From the NCBI GenBank assembly GCA_047975765.1, contig JBKEEF010000012.1:1-64000 (forward strand): DNA of 64,000 bases, in the 5' to 3' direction. This DNA comes from JAQWBS01 sp047975765. GTDB lineage: Bacteria > Pseudomonadota > Alphaproteobacteria > RF32 > CAG-239. The notes under the pieces are model-generated. The model saw nothing but the letters and a program-made list of their open reading frames with translations, searched no databases and had not been told where the DNA came from. Positions 46,692 through 54,590 of this stretch are shown here, in pieces (within the stretch, counting starts at the first letter, position 1; every line of letters begins with the position of its first letter). Position numbers and translations under genes: made by a program.

Positions 46692-47538
46692 TCTTTCCTT
46701 TGAAATAGAAGCAAACAGGAATTTTACAAATTTTTATTATTACTTTTCCTTTTGACGTTACTTTTTTTCGATAAAGGAACAATCCAATAGGTGCATAAAA
46801 TCTCACTAAAAACTGTTTTAATTTAGACGTATAAACATCCTTAACTTGACAATCCTGAGCCTCTATTATCAACCCTAATAGTCTTTCAAAAATATGAGCC
46901 TTTGTTGTTACAACTTTTCTTGTTGGAATATCAAAATCAGATAATTCCAAATTCATATTCTTTATTACATTAAAAAGCTGCGCTCTTGCAATAAACATTG
47001 TTCCACCGATGTATGCAAATTTTTTAATTTTCAAATCTACTTTGGATAAATATTTTTCACACTCTTTCAAAGCTTTTTCATCAAAAGTTTCTTTTTTGAC
47101 AATAAGTCTAAAATTTCCGCTCATTCCAAGTTTCTTATTATACTCAAGATTATCAATGCATTTTTGGATATTCTTCTTCTCTAAAAAAGAAAGGAGATAT
47201 TTGCGCCACCTATTTCCTGAAACATTTATACTATGATTGTATGTGCAACCAACAAACATATCTCTTTTTGTATGAAGTTTGATAAGGTAGGAATAATCAT
47301 CAAGATTGACCTGATTCAGAACATGGATAAATGGACCGACATCAAAGCCTCGGTTTTCCACAATTTCAACTTTAGCATTAGGCTTAAAAAGTTTTATATC
47401 TTCAATAATATTCTGATGATTTTCAACAAAAGTTACATGCAAATCGTAAGGATATGCAGCTAGGTTTTCAAGATAGCTTTTTAGTTCCTTCCACATCTCA
47501 GGGTAATATATATGAACATGCACTAAAATAGGCTTCAC
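46681..47538 (-). CDS. RgpF-like glycan synthesis protein
   Basis: 285 residues. VEIVENRGFDVGPFIHVLNQ (about 57-76), YLIKLHTKRD and the late IGGTMFIARAQLFNVIK match the core of the C-terminal RgpF block seen in the 608-residue protein. First gene of the seven-gene minus-strand operon, preceded by an 82-base AT-rich gap where the promoter should lie. Predicted cytoplasmic. Acceptor unknown. Confidence 0.75.
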   Translation of the reverse strand: MKPILVHVHIYYPEMWKELKSYLENLAAYPYDLHVTFVENHQNIIEDIKLFKPNAKVEIVENRGFDVGPFIHVLNQVNLDDYSYLIKLHTKRDMFVGCTYNHSINVSGNRWRKYLLSFLEKKNIQKCIDNLEYNKKLGMSGNFRLIVKKETFDEKALKECEKYLSKVDLKIKKFAYIGGTMFIARAQLFNVIKNMNLELSDFDIPTRKVVTTKAHIFERLLGLIIEAQDCQVKDVYTSKLKQFLVRFYAPIGLFLYRKKVTSKGKVIIKICKIPVCFYFKGKSVV

Positions 47539-47620
47539 GACTCTTTCTCTTTGGCTAATTAATTTAATAATTCATTTATATTAATATATTCAAAATTGTA
47601 AACATAAAAAGCAGAGTTAT

Positions 47621-48523
47621 TTACTTATAATATCTCTTTTTAACCTTTTTTCCACTTTTAAGACGCCAATATTTTCTAAATTCACAAAGAGAATTTTGAA
47701 TATCGTGCAAAGCGAGATATGGAAAATTTGGATATTTCTCATTTTTCCAGCAAACCTCAAACCAATCTTTGCCTTTTTTGTGCAGAATTTGTGCAAAAAC
47801 ATCCTTTTGAATAGTATGAAGAAAACGACATTTTTCATCTGCTTCTTTTTGGTTCAAATTTTTTCCGAAAATTATATTAAGCCCCCACAATGCTCCTGGA
47901 CCAACAATCAAAAAGTCATCTGCTGTGTAAGAAACAATATCTTTGCAATAAGTTACATCAAGGAGAATCTGCCCAGATAGGAAAGGTCCTGCCATAGAAA
48001 TATATTTTTCAATAATTTTCAGCCCTTCTTGTGGTTTTGCACTTCGAAGCTCTACTATCATTTCAGAGATTTTCAGTCGCAAATCATTCAACATCAATAA
48101 AATCTGTATATGTTTATCTTTGGGACGATAATTGGGATTGTAAGCATGTGCCGTAATTAAATAGGCATTTGAGAAAATACTTTCACTTTCCTTTATTTTA
48201 TCGAACCTTTCTTCATAAAACTTAATATCAAATTTATGGGGATTGAGCAATCCTCCGAAGAGATTTTCCACTGTATCTCTGCGATTGAAAAATCTATATG
48301 CGATGATATTAAATAGTTTTTGTTCGGGAGAAATGTCCGTTTGAAGATATTTCGTTAGGGCTAGCGTTCCTCCGTCTAGCTCTCGATAAACATTGCAAAA
48401 CCTAAAACTTTGCAAAATATCATCATCTGTCCAAGGAGCATTTTTCATCAACACATTTCTTTTATACCAAACAGATTGCCGGTCATATATAAATTCAAAA
48501 AAACACTCTATCATTTCTTGCAT
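47621..48523 (-). CDS. Homologue of alpha-glutamyl/putrescinyl thymine pyrophosphorylase / 5-hmdU kinase helical domain
   Basis: 300 residues. The opening FIYDRQSVWYKRNVL, then PWTDDDILQSFRFCNVYREL (30-49), NIIAYRFFNRRDT (about 72-84) and the late DIQNSLCEFRKY fit the helical family found in phage enzymes that hypermodify thymine in DNA. Phage members use 5-hydroxymethyluracil diphosphate as an intermediate. I assign this from remembered family patterns, so a profile search is needed. It stands alone, 82 bases from the glycan operon and next to a lipoprotein gene and tRNA-Thr. No other hypermodification enzyme is visible. AGGA site eight bases before the ATG. Confidence 0.65.
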   Translation of the reverse strand: MQEMIECFFEFIYDRQSVWYKRNVLMKNAPWTDDDILQSFRFCNVYRELDGGTLALTKYLQTDISPEQKLFNIIAYRFFNRRDTVENLFGGLLNPHKFDIKFYEERFDKIKESESIFSNAYLITAHAYNPNYRPKDKHIQILLMLNDLRLKISEMIVELRSAKPQEGLKIIEKYISMAGPFLSGQILLDVTYCKDIVSYTADDFLIVGPGALWGLNIIFGKNLNQKEADEKCRFLHTIQKDVFAQILHKKGKDWFEVCWKNEKYPNFPYLALHDIQNSLCEFRKYWRLKSGKKVKKRYYK

Positions 48524-48535
48524 TACAAAATTCCT

Positions 48536-48573
48536 AAAAAAAAGCCCACTCTCATTATGGAGTAGGCTTTCTT
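48536..48573 (-). terminator. Terminator after the small lipoprotein gene
   Basis: AAGCCCACTC / GGAGTAGGCTT with one mismatch and a short loop, followed on the minus strand by a run of eight T. It lies just before the next minus gene at 48523. Confidence 0.75.
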
Positions 48574-48591
48574 AAAAAACACATAACTAAA

Positions 48592-48741
48592 TTATTTTCC
48601 GCAAGGAGCAACCAATTCAGAAATTGAAAGAACACCAAGCAAATAATCATTTGTACAAACTTTTTGGCTTCCAACTGTTCCACGTGTTCCTGTACATGCT
48701 GTGAGGGCTAAAAGAACAGCTAATACTGCTAATTTTTTCAT
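48592..48741 (-). CDS. Small lipoprotein
   Basis: 49 residues from the ATG at 48741, chosen because AAAAAGGA precedes it and the resulting N-terminus is an ideal lipoprotein signal: MKKLAVLAVLLALTAC with the lipobox Cys at 16. The mature part is about 34 residues with two further Cys (QKVCTNDY; VAPCGK), which could form a disulfide in the periplasm. Function unknown. Sits between tRNA-Thr and a terminator. Confidence 0.75.
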   Translation of the reverse strand: MKKLAVLAVLLALTACTGTRGTVGSQKVCTNDYLLGVLSISELVAPCGK

Positions 48742-48855
48742 TTTTAAATCCTTTTTGATAAAAATTGAATCAACTTTAACAACTAACAAGCTATATATGA
48801 TTGAAAAAACATTCAAATAAAAAATAGAATTATCAACTTTAAATTGAAACAGAGA

Positions 48856-48931
<76 letters not shown>

Positions 48932-49081
48932 ATCTCTTTTGTAGTAGAACATTCAAACATAAAATGCAATAAAAAAACACATCACACTAAGCTTAGTATT
49001 TATTTTTGATGTAATAAAATGTGAATATACAACCTATAAATCTCCTTGCTTTTTTGTCCAAATTATCTACATTTAGTTATT

Positions 49082-49405
49082 ATGAAACGAACTATGAAAC
49101 TTATTTTAATCTTCTCGCTCTTTGTCTCAGCTTTTAATGCTGTAGACTTGGACGATTATTTCGAAACAAAGAAGGAAAGCATTATTCTCTCTTTGTTTGG
49201 ATATCACGATGAAGAATCAAACGAACATGAAGTTGACGCCTCCCTCTCTACTGTGGGAATGGTTCTTAATATCTATATTCCTGCCACAACATATGAATAT
49301 GTTATAAAAGATTTTTCAAGTCATACATATGATTCCAACATTTCAGAAGACATTTTATATTCTTTTTCACTCAACAGAAATCAATTCCGACCTCCTATTT
49401 CCTAA
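49082..49405 (+). CDS. Small secreted protein, unknown
   Basis: 107 residues from the ATG at 49082, which gives a standard signal peptide (MKRTMKLILIFSLFVSAFNA). The mature part is acidic and Ser/Tyr-rich, no Cys. A longer frame from 49046 lacks a ribosome site and hides the signal peptide. No family recognised. The ribosome site is weak, so the gene itself is only moderately supported. Confidence 0.45.
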   Translation: MKRTMKLILIFSLFVSAFNAVDLDDYFETKKESIILSLFGYHDEESNEHEVDASLSTVGMVLNIYIPATTYEYVIKDFSSHTYDSNISEDILYSFSLNRNQFRPPIS

Positions 49406-49483
49406 GAAAAACATCTTTAGAAGTACATAAATTCTGCTCGTAACAGGATTAAAAGAACTAATCTTAATAAATAGGAAAAAACA

Positions 49484-50224
49484 ATGAATATGTATAGTGA
49501 ATTACATAAGCTATATGGCAACGACGTTAAAATTTCACATATCTCACATAAAGAAAACAAAGAAGTATATAAACTTGAATACAAGAACAATACACTTTTT
49601 GCACTCTATCATCATGATTGTAGCCCTGTAAAATTTTATAAAGCATCACATTCTTTGGGACTTCAGAACAAGCTATATCAAAAGAATAAAAATGTTTCTA
49701 AAATTGAAAAAGTAATCTACAGTGACAATAGTATTCTAACAATACACGAATCCTTAGAAGGAAGAGAAAGACTAAAAAATAACCCTCAAGATCTTTTTCG
49801 TTTAGGACAAGAAGTCGCTAAACTTCACTTAGCAACTTGTTCAAAAAAATATATTAGACCAATTCCGTTGATTGAGCATCAAAGTTTATATTACAGATTG
49901 ATTATTGGTGTGAAAAATTTATTAAATCGGGTTTCTGACTACTTTAAATATTTTTCAATGAGAAATCTTCCCAAAGGGGTTTGTCACAAAGACTTGAACT
50001 TAGCAAATACAATTTATCAAGATGATGGAGAAATTGCTTTCATTGATTTTGACCGACAAAGATATGTTCCCTTAGTAGTTGAATTCATCATTATCTATCA
50101 AAAATATTTGAAAAATGTGAAGTCTCTACTTTCATTTATTGAAGGATATAACACTATTCGAAAACTCTCAGTCGAAGAAATTTTAGCCATTGAAAAGAAA
50201 CTAAAAATTAGACTGTACAATTAG
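49484..50224 (+). CDS. Phosphotransferase (APH/choline-kinase fold)
   Basis: 246 residues, rather short for the fold. The catalytic loop CHKDLNLANTI (about 166-176) has HxDxxxxN with Lys following His, and FIDFDRQR (about 187) is the DFG equivalent. The middle is basic and may be membrane-associated (GVKNLLNRVSDYFKYFSMRN). This variant resembles LPS-core (Kdo/heptose-type) or choline kinases, but the substrate is open. Own AGGAAAAA site. A Fur-like palindrome follows the gene. Confidence 0.75.
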   Translation: MNMYSELHKLYGNDVKISHISHKENKEVYKLEYKNNTLFALYHHDCSPVKFYKASHSLGLQNKLYQKNKNVSKIEKVIYSDNSILTIHESLEGRERLKNNPQDLFRLGQEVAKLHLATCSKKYIRPIPLIEHQSLYYRLIIGVKNLLNRVSDYFKYFSMRNLPKGVCHKDLNLANTIYQDDGEIAFIDFDRQRYVPLVVEFIIIYQKYLKNVKSLLSFIEGYNTIRKLSVEEILAIEKKLKIRLYN

Positions 50225-50249
50225 TGAAATATTACTCTTCATAAATAGT

Positions 50250-50268
50250 GATAATAATTATCATTATT
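50250..50268 (+). promoter_or_regulatory. Fur-box-like palindrome upstream of the AspT-type transporter
   Basis: Positions 50250-50268 match the 19-base Fur consensus GATAATGATAATCATTATC at 16 of 19 positions, including the perfect palindrome GATAATAATTATC. It lies 94 bases before the ATG at 50362. AT-rich background makes chance matches possible. Confidence 0.45.
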
Positions 50269-50361
50269 TATATTGATTTAAAAAATATAATGACATATTA
50301 CTATTCGTGGAGTAATAAAAAAGTAGTAATGTTTTAATAAATCAAATAGAAGTATAAGAAA

Positions 50362-51960
50362 ATGGAAAAAATTGTAACTCTTCTTGAAAATCAAATTCTA
50401 TTGACAATGTTTTTGACCATTGCCATTGGTTATCTCATTGGAAAAATCAATCTTCGTGGTTTTTCACTAGGTTCTGGAGCTGTGCTTTTTGCAGGCTTGT
50501 TTATTGGAGCTATTGCTCCAAAAGCTGCTCCTCCAGCAATTTTGGGAACACTTGGACTTTTGATGTTTCTTTATGGCGTTGGAATTCAATATGGCAAACA
50601 ATTTTTCAAAGGCATGACAAGTATGGAAGGGCTCAAAGCCAATCTTGCTGCCATTCTTGGCGTTGGAGCTGCAGGAGCTTTTTCCCTTATGCTCATTTTT
50701 ATGCTTAATGTCGAAACAGAAGAAGCTCTAGGAATTTTTGCAGGTTCAGGAACAAGTACTTCAACTTTGCAAGCAATTTTAGCTGTTTTCAAAAATGATA
50801 AAGCAACTGTCGGATATAGCCTTGCTTACCCATTTGGTGTTGCAGGTCCGATTTTAGCAATTTATATATTGAATATTTTTTACAAAAAAGACATTCCAAC
50901 GCCTAATCTTCAGCAGATTAAAATTAAACCTGTCCTTTTGAAAAATGAAGAATTTATTGGAAAATCTCTTGCACACTTTTTGAAAAAAGCCCCTAAAGAC
51001 ATCTCAATTGTTGCCATTCGAAGAGAAAGCAGAAATCAAATTCCAGAAAAAGATATGATTTTAGAAAACAACGACCTTTTTTTAATTTCAACCACAAACA
51101 AACATTCACAAGAAAAAACTGAAGAACTTTTAGGAAAAGTGAGTGATAGTGATAATCACATCATGGAAGATCGCAGAGATTTTGACTATATTCGTGTTTT
51201 TGTTTCCAAACATAATGTCGTTGGAAAGAACTTATTGACGCTTGATATTCCAAGTCATATCAGATACTCCATCAACCACATTCGTCGTGGTGAAACAGAC
51301 ATGATGCCTCATGACAACTTTGTTTTGGAAGTTGGTGACAGAATCTGTATTTTCGTCGACAAACACTATAAAAATGAAATCAGAAATTTTTTTGGAGATT
51401 CTATCAGTTCTCTTGCAGACTTTAGCTATATTTCGATTGGAATTGGAGCATCTTTAGGACTCCTTATTGGGCTTATTCCTTTGCCGATTCCTGGGGTTGG
51501 CACAATTTCTCTTGGACTTGCCGGACTTCTTCTCTTGGCTCTCTATTTGGGCAAAAGAGGTCGAACAGGTTCTCTCGTGTGGGAAATGCCTCTTCCAAGC
51601 AATCTCGTGTTCAGAAACTTTGGTTTAACAATCTTTCTGGCACAAGTTGGACTTTCCTCTGGTGGCTTATTCTTTAAAACAGTGACAGAGATGGGCTTCA
51701 CTTATATTTTATATGGTGCAATCGTTCTACTTTTGATGGTCTTTATCACAGCTTTTATGTGCTTAAAAGTTTTCAAACTTCCATTTGATTTGTCTATGGG
51801 AATTGTAGCAGCTGCAACAGGAAACCCTGCCATTTTAGCATTCACAAGCCGACTAATCCCAACTGAAAAACCAGATGTGGGTTATGCGATGATTTTCCCT
51901 TCTATGACGATTGTTAAAATCCTCTTTGTCAGAATTTTAGCAGAAACAGTATTCTTATAA
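50362..51960 (+). CDS. AspT/YidE-family transporter with RCK-C domains
   Basis: 532 residues: six N-terminal helices, a central soluble part with two TrkA-C/RCK-C-type domains (about 185-350: KPVLLKNEEFIGKSLAHFL; FVSKHNVVGKNLLTLDIPSH), then six C-terminal helices. Duplicated half-site motifs are GSGTSTSTLQAIL in the first half and AAATGNPAILAF in the second. This is the aspartate:alanine exchanger (AAEx) superfamily; many members export or exchange dicarboxylic metabolites and the cargo here is unknown. Confidence 0.88.
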   Translation: MEKIVTLLENQILLTMFLTIAIGYLIGKINLRGFSLGSGAVLFAGLFIGAIAPKAAPPAILGTLGLLMFLYGVGIQYGKQFFKGMTSMEGLKANLAAILGVGAAGAFSLMLIFMLNVETEEALGIFAGSGTSTSTLQAILAVFKNDKATVGYSLAYPFGVAGPILAIYILNIFYKKDIPTPNLQQIKIKPVLLKNEEFIGKSLAHFLKKAPKDISIVAIRRESRNQIPEKDMILENNDLFLISTTNKHSQEKTEELLGKVSDSDNHIMEDRRDFDYIRVFVSKHNVVGKNLLTLDIPSHIRYSINHIRRGETDMMPHDNFVLEVGDRICIFVDKHYKNEIRNFFGDSISSLADFSYISIGIGASLGLLIGLIPLPIPGVGTISLGLAGLLLLALYLGKRGRTGSLVWEMPLPSNLVFRNFGLTIFLAQVGLSSGGLFFKTVTEMGFTYILYGAIVLLLMVFITAFMCLKVFKLPFDLSMGIVAAATGNPAILAFTSRLIPTEKPDVGYAMIFPSMTIVKILFVRILAETVFL

Positions 51961-52262
51961 AATCGTCATTCTGATTTAATTATCTAAACCCAAAATTGCA
52001 AAGAGGAAGACTGGACTGTCTTTCTCTTTGTTTAGTTTTTAAATATCCCTTCTTCCATAAATTTTAGCAATTAACAAAATACAAAGACGTTTCTTAACTA
52101 AAAAATTTAATTCATTGGTCCTTTTACTTCTCCAAGTAAAACAATAATGAATATCAAATTAGGATTATAAAAAACTACATTAACAACCTTAAATAGTGTT
52201 TGAATGTTATTTTTTATTAATCTAAAATTCAACCAGATACAACCTTTGCGGAGTCGTATATT
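51961..52262. other. Gap with a terminator, no gene
   Basis: 302 AT-rich bases between the transporter and a small membrane protein gene. It holds the terminator at 51999-52040 and presumably the promoter of 52263. No credible ORF or RNA seen. Confidence 0.4.
51999..52040 (+). terminator. Rho-independent terminator of the transporter gene
   Basis: CAAAGAGGAAGAC / GTCTTTCTCTTTG stem with one G/T opposition and a six-base loop, followed by TTTAGTTTTT. Confidence 0.8.
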
Positions 52263-52760
52263 ATGAAACAAAATATTAAACAAGAAAACCAAACTACAAA
52301 TTTAAGCGATGATAACCAATTAACAATAAAGTCAAAAATAAAATATGGAATATTTTTTATTTTGTACTTTGCAGTTTCAATTACTCTAGCATATAGAGAT
52401 AATGTATTGGAATTATCCAATCACACATATATCCTAACATTACTCTTTTTATATTTTATTTTAAGTGGTGTCTTAATATACTTATTTGTTAGATTCAATA
52501 ATTTCTATAAACAAGTAAATATGTGTATTATGATAGCTTTGATTTCAACTTTACTAATTATGATATCTTTTATTTTTATAAATGCCGCTGATATATATAG
52601 TTGTTTCTCTCAACCTTTTTCCAAAATTAATAGAGATTTGTGTACCCATAATAAATATCGGCTTATTTTTTATACAGCTTGCCTATTTCATTATTGCTAT
52701 ATATCAATAGCGTCAATTTCATTAACTAGTTTTTTTCTGTTATTTGTAAAAAAACATTAG
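52263..52760 (+). CDS. Four-helix membrane protein, unknown
   Basis: 165 residues: a polar, Gln/Asn-rich N-terminus (KQNIKQENQTTN), four membrane helices (about 28-44, 54-76, 84-106, 139-161), and a Cys-containing periplasmic loop between helices 3 and 4. No family recognised and the AT content is high. First of three orphan plus-strand genes next to the phage module, probably accessory DNA. Confidence 0.5.
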   Translation: MKQNIKQENQTTNLSDDNQLTIKSKIKYGIFFILYFAVSITLAYRDNVLELSNHTYILTLLFLYFILSGVLIYLFVRFNNFYKQVNMCIMIALISTLLIMISFIFINAADIYSCFSQPFSKINRDLCTHNKYRLIFYTACLFHYCYISIASISLTSFFLLFVKKH

Positions 52761-52849
52761 ATTTTATAAAGTTCCAATAAAAGATATTTTTTAAACCTTA
52801 ATTAAAATTACCATTAAAAAATTATAGAATTAGCAAAAAAGAAAAAAAC

Positions 52850-53128
52850 ATGTCCACATATAAACTCCAAATAAAATATAATGATGTACTTTGGTTCGGA
52901 GAACATACCGGGTATTGCCTCATTGAATATGATAATGATGGTACACCAACAAATGTTTACACTGTTGATCTTCAACCAACAACTAACTTAGAAGATATAA
53001 CTTTTCAAATTAACACAACTCAATATGACACACTTGATCAAAATTTCTTTAAATTTCAAGACATTGGAATATCTGGAAGTAATGCTATAGAAATTTTCAA
53101 TAAAATTGAAAATATTTATTTGCAATAA
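52850..53128 (+). CDS. Small soluble protein, unknown
   Basis: 92 residues, acidic, no Cys beyond one, no membrane helix. Landmarks are LWFGEHTGYCLIEYDNDGTP and a Thr/Gln-rich middle. The ORF is preceded by an A-rich region with no clear ribosome site. No family recognised. Located between two other orphans near the phage module. Confidence 0.4.
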   Translation: MSTYKLQIKYNDVLWFGEHTGYCLIEYDNDGTPTNVYTVDLQPTTNLEDITFQINTTQYDTLDQNFFKFQDIGISGSNAIEIFNKIENIYLQ

Positions 53129-53239
53129 ATATTTAATAATTTTGTCCAATTCAAAGATTGACAATATATCCTCTATATGATATATATTGAGTATAAAATT
53201 AAAAACATTGTAAATTATTTATCTAAAAAAATAAAAATT

Positions 53240-53755
53240 ATGGAAGTACTTATTATTACTGTTGTTATTGTTGGCACTTATATATATTGGAAATATAGCG
53301 AAGACAATGAACAAAAAATAAAAAATGAGGTAAAATGCAAATATGCTGGTCTTTTAGACGAACATTACCTTTGGAAAGCAGGCACAGATAATGAATTCTT
53401 TGATTTTGAAAAAAATTTCATTAAGGGTTTTGAAGAATGTATTCGACGTAATGGCGTTCATAAGAGTTCAGAGATACCAGAGTTCATACCCGTTTGGATT
53501 ACAACAGCAGATCCGGGTTTTGGAGAATATGACGCTGTATTAAACTTCCATATTATGGGTGGTGTTTATGAGTTTAAAGTAATATCTATAACCAATAGAA
53601 AATATACTTTACACAATGAGATGCTAGGTAAGTTAGAACTATCACAAAAAAAATGTGAAAAGTATAGAGTAGGAGATACATTTAAACTAGAGTTAATTCC
53701 CTATTCCAGTGAGCACGAGGACCTAAAGCATATTCGTTTTCAAGAAACGAAATAA
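53240..53755 (+). CDS. Single-helix membrane-anchored protein, unknown
   Basis: 171 residues from ATG 53240, giving an N-terminal anchor (MEVLIITVVIVGTYIYW) and a soluble remainder. An earlier start at 53177 would add 21 charged residues and has no better ribosome site. The soluble part includes FIPVWITTADPGFGEYDAVL and a strand-rich end reminiscent of small OB-like folds. No family recognised. A terminator follows 13 bases later. Confidence 0.5.
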   Translation: MEVLIITVVIVGTYIYWKYSEDNEQKIKNEVKCKYAGLLDEHYLWKAGTDNEFFDFEKNFIKGFEECIRRNGVHKSSEIPEFIPVWITTADPGFGEYDAVLNFHIMGGVYEFKVISITNRKYTLHNEMLGKLELSQKKCEKYRVGDTFKLELIPYSSEHEDLKHIRFQETK

Positions 53756-53767
53756 CACAACTTTTAG

Positions 53768-53801
53768 CACCCTTAACCAGTAAATGGTTGGGGTGTTTTT
53801 T
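53768..53801 (+). terminator. Rho-independent terminator
   Basis: GCACCCTTAACCA / TGGTTGGGGTG stem with G/T pairs and a GTAAA loop, followed by TTTTTT, just after the 53755 stop. Confidence 0.8.
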
Positions 53802-54521
53802 ACTGTCAACGCTCTCCCATAAGAGGGTTTGCAATGAATAACTTAATAAAAACAACACTTATTAATTAAATTTTGTGCAAGATATACAAAAGCTGCTCAT
53901 AAAGAAGACTAAGATTTTAATACTTATATTTTTCAATAAATTCTTCAAAAATGTTTGTTGTTTAGAATACACCAGTTTAACAGAAACTCCGCCAAAATGG
54001 TAATACTCTGTTAATGATATTGAGGGCTAATTTCTGAATTATTTAGAACTCAACCTAAGAACAGATTATCGGACTGTTAATCAAAACATCAGTAAAAAAA
54101 ACAACAGATTCACATCCTAACATCTATCTGATATTATATATTTATGCATTTGTATTCTGGCATAAAAAACGTCCAAAACTATTAGTCTGGACGCTTTTCA
54201 TATCTTAATAGTAAAGACCATCTGTTTTGCTTATAAAAATTAATAAAAGCAACGATAGTTTTATCTCCTTTCTCTGGCTGTTCAACAACCATCAGAAAAT
54301 ATCTTATTACTCAAGCTTTGAAGAAAGTCAATTACTATAAGCAAATATTCTTCACAAAATTTCTAATTTTCCAAGATACTTATGCTATTAGCGTCAACTT
54401 CTTCTGGTTGTACTATTAGTAATACGTTGTTCATCTGTCTATTTTCCAGCTTTATTATGTTCTACATTGGTTCTATCAGAGTCCACAGTGGTAAAAATTG
54501 CTGCTAAAATAACAGCAGGTC
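53802..54521. other. Gene-poor boundary between orphan genes and the phage module
   Basis: About 720 bases with short frames only. The plus-strand fragment around 54000-54120 reads as broken peptide pieces and might be a decayed gene, but I cannot match it. It contains a minus terminator at 54164-54197 and a start-less minus frame at 54439-54590. It looks like an erosion or deletion scar at the end of a prophage. Confidence 0.4.
54164..54197 (-). terminator. Minus-strand terminator downstream of the tail module
   Basis: CGTCCA / TGGACG stem (54170-54175 / 54188-54193) with A/T-rich pairing within, and on the minus strand a run of six T (54164-54169). It would end transcription of the phage tail genes. 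Confidence 0.7.
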
Positions 54522-54590
54522 CTAAAAAGGCAGCAAATACAGTGCTACAAAATTGAAACAAAAAACAAGGATGTTCATTTGCGTAGCCCT
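54439..54590 (-). pseudogene. Gene remnant fused behind the truncated tail-tip gene
   Basis: In a second minus frame, a start-less stretch of about 50 codons reads through a hydrophobic segment (FAAFLGPAVILAAIFTTV) to a polar end NVEHNKAGK and stop at 54439. It overlaps the abnormal end of the TipJ-like gene. It appears to be the 3' end of a different membrane-protein gene joined by deletion. Identity unknown. Confidence 0.35.

Noticed and set aside
49046..49081. Longer N-terminus of the small secreted protein
   Set aside because: It would bury the signal peptide and has no ribosome site.
53802..54440. Possible decayed insertion sequence between the orphan genes and phage module
   Set aside because: No terminal inverted repeats, direct repeats or transposase motif could be recognised.
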